5,468 nucleotides of DNA from Deltaproteobacteria bacterium UBA796 (GTDB lineage Bacteria > Myxococcota_A > UBA796): assembly GCA_002296975.1 (NCBI GenBank), contig DBIS01000331.1, positions 1 to 5,468 of the forward strand, in the 5' to 3' direction. The notes beneath the pieces were generated by a model. It searched no databases. It was not told the DNA's origin and saw nothing but the letters and a program-made list of their open reading frames with translations. Of this stretch, positions 1 through 4,705 are shown in pieces. Made by a program: the position numbers and the translations under genes. Every line of letters starts with the position of its first letter. The first letter of the stretch is position 1.

Positions 1-19
1 CTCGAATTGGTTCAGTCAT
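1..19 (-). CDS. start of a fourth operon gene, cut by the left edge
   Basis: An ATG at 19-17 on the minus strand opens a frame (M T E P I R) that runs off the window. It lies 5 bases after the stop codon of the preceding gene. An AGGA sequence at 31-28, inside the last codons of that gene, sits 8 bases before the ATG, a normal Shine-Dalgarno spacing. The tight junction suggests coupled translation and membership of the same operon. Only six codons are visible, so the product cannot be named and the call rests on start signal and position alone. Confidence 0.5.
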
Positions 20-24
20 TTTGA

Positions 25-408
25 TTATCCTTTGATGAGTCGAAGGGGTTGTGGGTTTTGGCTTGCTATAAAAACGGGTTGTTCCCCGCGGGCCATGGCT
101 ATGGCCTCTCTCAATCGGTGCTCAAGGGTGTCGTTGGCGGAACGGTCGCACGGCGCCATCATCCGCAGTTCGGCGACCAGCCCGCGCATGGTTGGGGTGG
201 CCCGTCCCCCCTCGACGGCCCAAGCCCAGTCCTCCCAGGCCTCGCGGGCAGCCTGCTGTGCGCTTTGCCCATCTTCTCGGTCGCAGCGGGCATGTGCTTT
301 GATGCACAGGCCCACCAGATCCCAAGCACGGGACAGGTCTGGGTCTTGGACCCGAGTCACCCAGCTATCTAGGTGAGATTTCATCGCTATGTGTTCGAAT
401 TGACTCAT
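25..408 (-). CDS. small protein of unknown function, paralogue of the gene at 472-885
   Basis: This is a 127-residue soluble protein I do not recognise. The start at 408 is chosen because AGGA (420-417) precedes it by 8 bases and because its N-terminus then aligns with its paralogue residue for residue; an in-frame ATG at 447 would add 13 residues and lacks that support. Residues 10-81 align without gaps to residues 10-81 of the upstream gene product with 32 of 72 identical. Shared residues include H12, D14, W16, R27-A28-W29, C35, H39, D43-R44, E56-A57-W58, D60, G67-G68, T71, G76 and E80-L81. Both proteins later carry an RG-x-x-P segment. The C35/H39/D43 spacing would put these side chains on one helix face; metal binding is a guess. 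No signal peptide or membrane segment is seen. The gene is third in the minus-strand operon, 63 bases after its paralogue. Confidence 0.85.
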   Translation of the reverse strand: MSQFEHIAMKSHLDSWVTRVQDPDLSRAWDLVGLCIKAHARCDREDGQSAQQAAREAWEDWAWAVEGGRATPTMRGLVAELRMMAPCDRSANDTLEHRLREAIAMARGEQPVFIASQNPQPLRLIKG

Positions 409-435
409 GGGGGTTTTCCTTATTTTGGGTGGGTA

Positions 436-461
436 GGGCGCCAGCACTCTCGCTGACGCCC
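436..461 (-). other. strong hairpin between the two paralogous genes
   Basis: The arms GGGCGTCAGC and GCTGGCGCCC (minus strand) form a 10-bp stem with one G-U pair and a 6-base loop. It begins 11 bases after the stop of the 137-residue gene and ends 28 bases before the start of the 127-residue gene. No T-run follows, so an intrinsic terminator is unlikely. An mRNA-stabilising or processing hairpin that sets different levels for the two paralogues fits better, by inference. Confidence 0.6.
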
Positions 462-471
462 TTGATTGAGT

Positions 472-885
472 TCAAAGGGCGAGTTCATCCTGGCCCACCA
501 GGACCAACTTTGGACGCCCATCGGTGCCAATGACAGGCTTGCTAGGCCGGCGAGGGGCAGGCTCAAGTCCCCGGAAAATGCACCAGGCATCAACCATGTG
601 GGCCTCAAAACACTTATCCAGGCCACCAGGCACGAAGGCCCCGAGTTCGTGGACCATGCCCATGTAAGTGTAGGTGGCCTCGCCCCCGAACCAGGCTTCG
701 AAGAAGTCCTTCCAGGCCTCGTGTCGGGCGCTGGCGAGGCTTTCTTCGGGGTCCCGGTCCACGATGGCATGGACATTGACGCAGGCGCACACAACATACC
801 AGGCACGGGTCAGGTTGGGCTCGTCGACGGTGTCTATCCACTCGTCGATGTGTTCCTTGAACTTCCATTTCTTGTGTCGTGCCAT
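472..885 (-). CDS. small protein of unknown function, paralogue of the gene at 25-408
   Basis: This is a 137-residue protein rich in aromatic residues that I do not recognise. The start at 885 is fixed by a strong GAGGAGG 5 bases upstream; an in-frame ATG at 930 would add 15 residues without such a site. The core (residues 10-81) is the better conserved half of the paralogue pair, with K10-x-H12-x-D14-x-W16, L25-x-R27-A28-W29, C35-x3-H39-A40-x2-D43-R44, E56-A57-W58-x-D60, G67-G68-x-A70-T71-x-T73 and E80-L81. The C-terminal third differs from its sister and carries an extra proline- and basic-rich tail ending in acidic and hydrophobic residues. It appears mostly alpha-helical by eye, with no membrane segment and no signal peptide. 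It follows the 327-residue gene by 67 bases and is probably cotranscribed with it. Being kept beside a diverged paralogue suggests a heteromeric pair or two related binding specificities; this is inference. Confidence 0.88.
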   Translation of the reverse strand: MARHKKWKFKEHIDEWIDTVDEPNLTRAWYVVCACVNVHAIVDRDPEESLASARHEAWKDFFEAWFGGEATYTYMGMVHELGAFVPGGLDKCFEAHMVDAWCIFRGLEPAPRRPSKPVIGTDGRPKLVLVGQDELAL

Positions 886-890
886 TGGCA

Positions 891-897
891 CCTCCTC
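891..897 (-). promoter_or_regulatory. ribosome-binding site GAGGAGG
   Basis: A near-perfect match to the anti-16S consensus ends 5 bases before the ATG at 885. It decides that start over the longer in-frame ATG at 930. Confidence 0.85.
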
Positions 898-906
898 GAA
901 AAGGGT

Positions 907-931
907 GATGCCCCCAATGACATGGGCCATC
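907..931 (-). other. weak hairpin ahead of the 137-residue gene
   Basis: GATG-CCC arms separated by about 8 bases pair with GGG-CATC, interrupted by a G-G mismatch and an extra G. It sits between the 327-residue gene and the ribosome-binding site of the next gene. It is weaker than the hairpin at 436-461 and could be chance. Confidence 0.25.
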
Positions 932-952
932 GGGAGCGAGATGTTGAGAAGT

Positions 953-1936
953 CTAGTGGCGATGAGCGGTCATCAGCGAAGCGCCGAGGTCGGAGAGGGG
1001 TGTGTCTTCTTCGGCATCTTCTTCAGCCTCTGCCACACCAGGGACCCAGCGCAGGAGTTGTTTCGAAGTGACTCGGTCGAGACCGTGGAGCACGCCTTTG
1101 TTGAGCACATTGAAAGACGCATGGACACCAAGGTCCGCCGGTAGCGCCATCGCAGCACCGGGGTGGCACTCTCTGGCCCCCAACTCCAAAATGGCCTCCC
1201 GGGCTGCAAAGCGGACCAGGGCGTCCACCGGTTCACGACCGACGATGGCCACGGCGACCTCGAAAGGCTGGGCTTCAGCTAGCGCCTGGATGGCGCGAAC
1301 TCTCGGGGGTGCTTCGTCGTGTACAAAGTGTGATTGAGGGCCGCGATGACGCTCCATCCACCGGGCCAGTAGCCGCTCTGTGTGAACACCGTGTGGCTGA
1401 GAACGAAGGCTCCACAGCAGCCCCGTCCCCGTGCGCCGCCCGACCTCAACAAAACGCTCTGTCGCGCGCTCATCGGCGTGGCAGTTGGCACAGGACTGTC
1501 GAAACAGTGGTGGGACCGGGATCATGACAATGGGCTGGGCATGCCAGTCTTGAGTCTCACTTTTCGAGTCCACCGGGTGCCATGCATCCCCGTCTCCATG
1601 GATGTCCAGCCACATGCTCAGCTCACGAGCCCGAGACAGGACACCGCCTACCGCCAGGTCCGGGGTAATCCCCATGACCGCGACGCTCAGCCGTGCGCCC
1701 ACCTTCTCGGCCTCCCACAAGCCACCCATGCTCCACTGCAGGGCGACCTGTGGGCCAGCCTCTGCGAGCCAACTGGCCAGCATATGGCCCAAGCCTCCTT
1801 CGCCAACTCCAGGTTGACAGACAAAGTCTGCGCCCGCACTGCGAGCAACAGACACCACCGCCTCCCATGCCATGGCCCCCGCCAAGAGCGGAGATGGATG
1901 GAGACGGACTTCAACTTTATTTGGGTCGAAAATCAT
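953..1936 (-). CDS. 327-residue protein of unknown function with a CxxCH motif
   Basis: I do not recognise this protein. The start at 1936 is chosen because AAGGAGAA lies 6 bases upstream; in-frame ATGs at 1978 and 2041 would give longer forms without such a site. A CANCH motif (C139, C142, H143) matches the haem c attachment pattern CxxCH, but the N-terminus has no lipoprotein or Sec-type signal peptide, so covalent haem attachment in the periplasm is unlikely. A metal site or a chance match are the alternatives. Histidines are frequent around it (residues 103-200), and further cysteines are C40 and C267. Residues 12-35 and 80-92 are alanine/valine-rich but too polar to be clear membrane helices. 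The C-terminus holds an acidic patch, residues 303-311. The gene is first of at least four on this strand, with an 862-base non-coding stretch upstream, so any promoter lies there. Opposite-strand frames across it are shadows. Confidence 0.8.
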   Translation of the reverse strand: MIFDPNKVEVRLHPSPLLAGAMAWEAVVSVARSAGADFVCQPGVGEGGLGHMLASWLAEAGPQVALQWSMGGLWEAEKVGARLSVAVMGITPDLAVGGVLSRARELSMWLDIHGDGDAWHPVDSKSETQDWHAQPIVMIPVPPLFRQSCANCHADERATERFVEVGRRTGTGLLWSLRSQPHGVHTERLLARWMERHRGPQSHFVHDEAPPRVRAIQALAEAQPFEVAVAIVGREPVDALVRFAAREAILELGARECHPGAAMALPADLGVHASFNVLNKGVLHGLDRVTSKQLLRWVPGVAEAEEDAEEDTPLSDLGASLMTAHRH

Positions 1937-1942
1937 TGGATT

Positions 1943-1950
1943 TTCTCCTT
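1943..1950 (-). promoter_or_regulatory. ribosome-binding site AAGGAGAA
   Basis: A strong Shine-Dalgarno match 6 bases before the ATG at 1936. It decides the start of the 327-residue gene over two longer in-frame options. Confidence 0.8.
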
Positions 1951-1993
1951 TGGAATAAAAGTAAATTGCTTGTTTCATCGAGCCCGAGGACAT

Positions 1994-2005
1994 CCGCGCA
2001 CGCGG
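1994..2005. repeat. short inverted repeat CCGCG-2-CGCGG
   Basis: Five-base arms around a 2-base centre, about 58 bases upstream of the start of the 327-residue gene. Its position would suit an operator or a leader hairpin, but so short a repeat in GC-rich DNA may be chance. Confidence 0.2.
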
Positions 2006-2175
2006 TTCTTCAGAGAGCACAGCAGCAGCCAAACCTCGCACTACCCGGAGGCTGCCTGAGGTCGATTTTTAGGGCGGGTTTGAGGGGGTTTTTGCGCCTC
2101 TTTTTCCCTTCCTTGAAGACGAATCATTCTACCCAATATTCAGGAGAAATGCGTGGTTTTTTGTGGCCAAAAATA

Positions 2176-2199
2176 GGTTTATGTGGGTTTCATAAAACC
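2176..2199 (-). terminator. AT-rich hairpin followed by a T-rich run, possible terminator
   Basis: On the minus strand GGTTTTATG pairs with CATAAACC, with one bulged base and a 7-base loop, and is followed directly by TATTTTT. This is the layout of an intrinsic terminator, but the stem is mostly A-T and therefore weak. If real it would end a transcript coming from the 2200-2700 area before it reaches the left operon, or act as an attenuator for it. Confidence 0.3.
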
Positions 2200-2274
2200 G
2201 CCGCAATTACAGTAGTATGCGTTCGTTAAAAGCAGGTCGACTCTCGTGAAAAATTCCTGATTGAATCGGGCCGA

Positions 2275-2320
2275 GATTTGCCGAGAAAATGGTGGGGCAA
2301 AATCGGTTTTTGCCACCATT
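2275..2320. other. long imperfect hairpin with an alternative partner
   Basis: AATGGTGG(GG)CAAAA at 2288-2302 pairs with TTTTGCCACCATT at 2308-2320, giving 13 bp with a 2-base bulge and a 5-base loop. The segment GGCAAAATC (2296-2304) can instead pair with GATTTGCC (2275-2282), 8 bp with one bulge. The two foldings exclude each other, as in attenuators and riboswitch expression platforms, but no ligand-binding consensus is recognised. Transcribed strand is unknown. Confidence 0.4.
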
Positions 2321-2345
2321 AAACCCCCTTCACTCAGGCGCTAAA

Positions 2346-2359
2346 TTCCCTCGAGGGAA
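2346..2359. repeat. 14-bp perfect palindrome
   Basis: TTCCCTCGAGGGAA is identical on both strands, with no spacer. In a region this size a given 14-bp perfect palindrome is not expected by chance (about 0.05 expected). The shape suits the binding site of a symmetrical dimer such as a repressor. No matching second copy was seen in the window. Confidence 0.45.
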
Positions 2360-2409
2360 AACCTTGGTGGTCCTACTTCTGGCCTCATTTCCGGCGGGTT
2401 TGTTTGTGT

Positions 2410-2477
2410 CAGGGGCCGCTTAGGGTCGGTGGACTGACATCGCTGGTCATCTCTGCAACAATCCACACTGGCCCCTG
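2410..2477. other. nested three-stem fold, possible structured RNA
   Basis: CAGGGGCC (2410-2417) pairs with GGCCCCTG (2470-2477), 8 bp perfect. Inside it GTGGA (2429-2433) pairs with TCCAC (2462-2466), and inside that TGAC (2435-2438) pairs with GTCA (2446-2449) around a 7-base loop. The nesting suggests a folded RNA or a protein-binding DNA element. Each stem alone is within chance, and no known RNA family is recognised. Confidence 0.3.
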
Positions 2478-2553
2478 CTGGTCACATCACGCACTCAAAA
2501 GTCTCACTCGATGGGGCAGCCCGCCTATCACGACCGCGCGAGCAAGCCTCAGC

Positions 2554-2658
2554 TTACCGCTTTGACTGGTTGTTACCACTGGTGTTGGTTGGATGGATTC
2601 TGTTGGCTGCTTTTTCCAGTAGTCGGTACAGCAAGGACTTGAGTTTCCTTTTCAACAT
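2554..2658 (-). CDS. possible 34-residue basic amphipathic peptide
   Basis: An ATG at 2658 preceded by GAGGA (2670-2666) with a 7-base gap opens a 34-codon frame ending in TAA. The peptide begins MLKRKLKSLLYRLLEKAANR and then becomes polar, rich in Asn, Thr and Ser. It has 9 Lys/Arg against one Glu. Leucines and other hydrophobics at 2, 6, 9, 10, 13, 14, 17 and 21 fall on one face of a helix, so residues 2-21 would form a membrane-binding or nucleic-acid-binding amphipathic helix. It lies alone in the long non-coding region, 142 bases downstream of the DUF3422 stop codon and past the hairpin there. It could be a genuine small protein, a leader peptide, a toxin-like peptide or a chance frame. 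The good ribosome-binding site and composition favour a real gene, but only modestly. Confidence 0.4.
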   Translation of the reverse strand: MLKRKLKSLLYRLLEKAANRIHPTNTSGNNQSKR

Positions 2659-2718
2659 GCGCTTATCCTCGACGATTAATATCAATACTCATCAAATTTG
2701 TATCGCGTATGTTCTAAC

Positions 2719-2789
2719 GTAGCCCCAAGTGCCCCCAATAGGTACCTAGGAGGCTTGGGGCTTCTAGTGGAGCACCGAAGCTAATCCAC
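2719..2789 (-). terminator. tandem hairpins after the DUF3422 gene, possible terminator
   Basis: Downstream of the stop at 2800 a small hairpin (GTGGA/TCCAC, 2789-2767) is followed by a 9-bp perfect inverted repeat, AGCCCCAAG at 2721-2729 and CTTGGGGCT at 2754-2762, with a 24-base loop. The loop contains the palindrome TAGGTACCTA (2739-2748). No T-run follows on the minus strand, so this is not a textbook intrinsic terminator. It may act as a 3' stabilising structure or with Rho. Confidence 0.4.
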
Positions 2790-2799
2790 CCATCAGCCC

Positions 2800-4125
2800 T
2801 CACTTGGTCCGCCCAATCCGTCGCATCGCGAACCACACCACGCCGACCACCACCGGTACGGCCACCCCTTTGGCCACCCCAGGGTCGATGGCCAAACCTG
2901 CGTGTGCCGCGGCTTTAAATACATACCCCAACAACCCAATTGCATAGTAGCTGATGGCGATGATGCTTAGACTTTCCACTGTCTCTTGCAGGTGCAGTGC
3001 ACGCTTGGAGCGCTGAGCAATCGCAATATTCTGCGCGCGATTTTGCCCCTCTAGCAAGGCATTGACTTGAATGTTCAACAGGTTCACGGCCCGCCCAAGA
3101 TGACCCGATAAGGCCTGCCGCCTGTCCTCAACCGCCTGGCATGTGCGCACCGCTGGCTGAAACCGCCGCTCGATAAACTCGGAGAGGGTCGAAAACCCAG
3201 GAATTTCTATTTCTTTCAGGGCCTCGCTCCGTTCTTTGACAAGCCTCGCATAGGCCCGGGTTGCCGAAAATCGAAAGCTTGTCTCGGCCGCCATTCGCTC
3301 AACCGCTGCAGACATCTTCAGCAACTGGCCCAAACTCTCGGTCGGGTTTGGCACCACGGGTGAACCGTCCTCCGAGTCGTCAACCCCAAGGACACCTCCA
3401 CTCAGCGAATCCGTGAGGGCGGCCAACTCCAGCTCGATGACATTCAGGCGAGGGGAGAGGCTGCGGGCGGTTTCATAACCATGCAAGGCCAAGGTCCGGT
3501 ACACCTCAACCTCGAGCAGGCGTTGAACCAATCGGCCCATCGCTGGTTTAGTGGCGCCATGGTCTTGGATATAAAATCGCGAAAACCCATCAGCGTGGTG
3601 GCGAAAATCGGTCCACACCTGAGCCTGTCCACCGGCCACCCGACTCGAGCATAACGAGGCTGAAACCATCGACTTAGCCGGAAACACACGGCCTTTAGGG
3701 CCCACGGTAATCTCGACCGCCACCAACAACTCTCCGGGGATTTTATCGAGCCACCCTGAGGGGGTATACCGATAAACGTGTCGAGAAAAAGCCTCTTTAG
3801 CGATGCCTTCGCTGATCAGCGCTAGGCTGCTAAACTCGGTGTGTCGTTCCCAGCGCAACGAAAAAGACTCAAACTGGGCAAAGTGGTACACCGCGCCCTT
3901 CGCCGGCCCCGGCATGCCCGCAATCTCACACAAGGCCAAAATCCAGTCCGCACTCGGTGTGCCGCCAGAGGCAGGCTCGGACCACGCCAAATAGGTGATC
4001 TCGCTTGGCGTGCAGACCGGTATGAATGGCCGCTCGTGTAAAAGTCGCCCAACCGATGAGCGTAAAGGGTGGGCGGTTGGCAGCGCCGGTTGCTGTTCGG
4101 TGGGGTCTTCAGTCGGTGTGTTCAT
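2800..4125 (-). CDS. DUF3422 (COG4949) membrane-anchored protein
   Basis: This 441-residue protein belongs to the DUF3422 family of uncharacterised membrane-anchored proteins found across Pseudomonadota. Family hallmarks in order are HPLRSSVGRLLHERPF (19-34), RWERHTEF (91-98), a conserved YRTLAL segment (209-214), SFRFSATRAYARLVKER (283-299), FIERRFQPAVRTC (317-329), LLEGQNRAQ (357-365), LQETVESLSIIAISYYAIG (379-397) and GYVFKA (400-405). Most of the chain is soluble and partly coiled-coil-like. Two membrane helices close it, about 385-402 and 418-435, followed by a basic end (RRIGRTK), consistent with a C-terminal hairpin anchor and no signal peptide. A polar, acidic stretch at 245-265 looks like a flexible linker. 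The start at 4125 is supported by GAGGAG 5 bases upstream. The length is normal for the family. The gene is divergent from the ArfB-like gene. The molecular function of the family is unknown. Confidence 0.95.
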   Translation of the reverse strand: MNTPTEDPTEQQPALPTAHPLRSSVGRLLHERPFIPVCTPSEITYLAWSEPASGGTPSADWILALCEIAGMPGPAKGAVYHFAQFESFSLRWERHTEFSSLALISEGIAKEAFSRHVYRYTPSGWLDKIPGELLVAVEITVGPKGRVFPAKSMVSASLCSSRVAGGQAQVWTDFRHHADGFSRFYIQDHGATKPAMGRLVQRLLEVEVYRTLALHGYETARSLSPRLNVIELELAALTDSLSGGVLGVDDSEDGSPVVPNPTESLGQLLKMSAAVERMAAETSFRFSATRAYARLVKERSEALKEIEIPGFSTLSEFIERRFQPAVRTCQAVEDRRQALSGHLGRAVNLLNIQVNALLEGQNRAQNIAIAQRSKRALHLQETVESLSIIAISYYAIGLLGYVFKAAAHAGLAIDPGVAKGVAVPVVVGVVWFAMRRIGRTK

Positions 4126-4173
4126 GGGGGCTCCTCAAATATCGCCACCCTACAAATGTTGGGGACCATCTTA

Positions 4174-4201
4174 ATAATAGCAAGACCCGTGCCAGCGCCA
4201 A
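4174..4201 (-). promoter_or_regulatory. candidate sigma70-type promoter for the DUF3422 gene
   Basis: On the minus strand TTGGCG (4201-4196, 4 of 6 matches to the -35 consensus) and TATTAT (4179-4174, 5 of 6 to the -10) are 16 bases apart. Transcription would start about 40 bases upstream of the ATG at 4125. The fit is reasonable but predicted by eye only. Confidence 0.45.
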
Positions 4202-4290
4202 AGCCCCCATTTATGAGCTTTTCATCGTGAAACCGTGTTTCAGGCGTACCGAATGTGTCTGTAGATGTTTCAAAGTTTGAACCACCTGGG

Positions 4291-4653
4291 ATGGTGTACC
4301 CTCAACCCATGCCGACCTATTCAACAAAGCGCGAAGCCCTCGATTTGGCGTGTCGGGTAGAGTTCGTCCGGGGATCGGGCCCTGGCGGTCAGCACCGAAA
4401 CAAACGTTTCACGGGGGTGCGGCTGGTCCACGAGCCCACTGGCTTGATGGTGATGGCCACTGAGCGTCGAAGTCAGTCGATGAATCTCGAACTGGCCTTC
4501 GAGCGCATGGCCAATAAGCTCAAGGCGAAGCAGCATAAACCCAAAAAACGCCGTGCGACCCGGCCCACCCGGGGCTCAGTCAGGCGCAGGCTCGACACCA
4601 AGGCCAAGCAGGGGCATAAAAAAGCAAGTCGTCAAAAGCCGCGAGATGACTGA
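4291..4653 (+). CDS. ArfB-like peptidyl-tRNA hydrolase (release factor-like GGQ protein)
   Basis: This is a compact class I release factor-type protein of about 120 residues. It carries the catalytic GGQ loop, GSGPGGQHRNK (28-38), which in this family hydrolyses the peptidyl-tRNA ester in the ribosomal A/P site. The rest of the fold follows, with VRLVHEPTGLMV (43-54) and ERRSQSMN (58-65). There is no codon-recognition domain. Residues 78-120 are a Lys/Arg-rich tail containing RRATRPTRGS and RRRLDTKAKQ, closely like the tail that ArfB (YaeJ) and mitochondrial ICT1 insert into the empty mRNA channel of stalled ribosomes. A role in codon-independent rescue of non-stop ribosomes follows from the family. 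The start is uncertain: GTG at 4255, ATG at 4291 and ATG at 4309 are all in frame and none has a strong ribosome-binding site; residues before MPTYS are not family-typical, so 4309 is also plausible. It differs from standard ArfB in being shorter and having HRNK where ArfB has HVNK, so no gene symbol is given. Confidence 0.88.
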   Translation: MVYPQPMPTYSTKREALDLACRVEFVRGSGPGGQHRNKRFTGVRLVHEPTGLMVMATERRSQSMNLELAFERMANKLKAKQHKPKKRRATRPTRGSVRRRLDTKAKQGHKKASRQKPRDD

Positions 4654-4705
4654 ATGTTGCCGGTTCATGATTGACCGACATCGCTTGGCTTTATAGGGCC
4701 GACTT

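Larger units (their letters stand above)
1937..2799. other. long non-coding region rich in dyad symmetry
   Basis: No convincing long gene lies in these roughly 860 bases. The region separates the DUF3422 gene from the left operon, both on the minus strand. It contains the palindrome, hairpins and small ORF listed separately. T- and A-rich patches (about 2070-2230 and 2670-2710) contrast with the GC-rich flanking genes. No convincing -35/-10 pair was found for the left operon; TAGAAT at 2131-2126 resembles a -10 box but has no matching -35. GCTGGTCA occurs twice as a direct repeat (2442-2449 and 2477-2484). The region could be a long leader, carry one or more small RNAs, or be the remnant of an insertion. 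Confidence 0.6.

Noticed and set aside
466..1071. A 201-codon plus-strand frame opposite the 137-residue gene
   Set aside because: Paralogue conservation shows that the minus strand is coding here; the frame also crosses two genes and the gap between them.
1382..2059. A 225-codon plus-strand frame opposite the 327-residue gene
   Set aside because: It lacks a ribosome-binding site at its start and overlaps a minus-strand gene with a strong one in a consistent operon; long antisense frames are common in GC-rich coding DNA.
2149..2229. A 26-codon plus-strand frame after AGGAG
   Set aside because: The spacing to the ATG is only 2 bases, too short for normal initiation, and nothing else supports it.
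2179..2319. A 46-codon minus-strand frame (starts MVAKTDF) after AAGGGGG
   Set aside because: Its ribosome-binding site is only 4 bases from the ATG, its first half coincides with the hairpin at 2288-2320 and its end with the hairpin at 2176-2199. The structure explains the sequence better, though a small gene is not excluded.
2711..2762. Integron attC site, from the TTCTAAC next to an inverted repeat
   Set aside because: The partner core GTTRRRY is missing on the other side of the repeat, and TTCTAAC does not match RYYYAAC at its first base.
1937..2799. CRISPR array or insertion-sequence ends
   Set aside because: There are no regularly spaced repeats, no long terminal inverted repeats and no transposase remnant; only one 8-bp direct repeat was seen.
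4671..4697. Promoter for trhO (TTGACC then TATAGG)
   Set aside because: The spacing is 15 bases and the start point would fall on the start codon, within the ribosome-binding site area; cotranscription with the ArfB-like gene is simpler.
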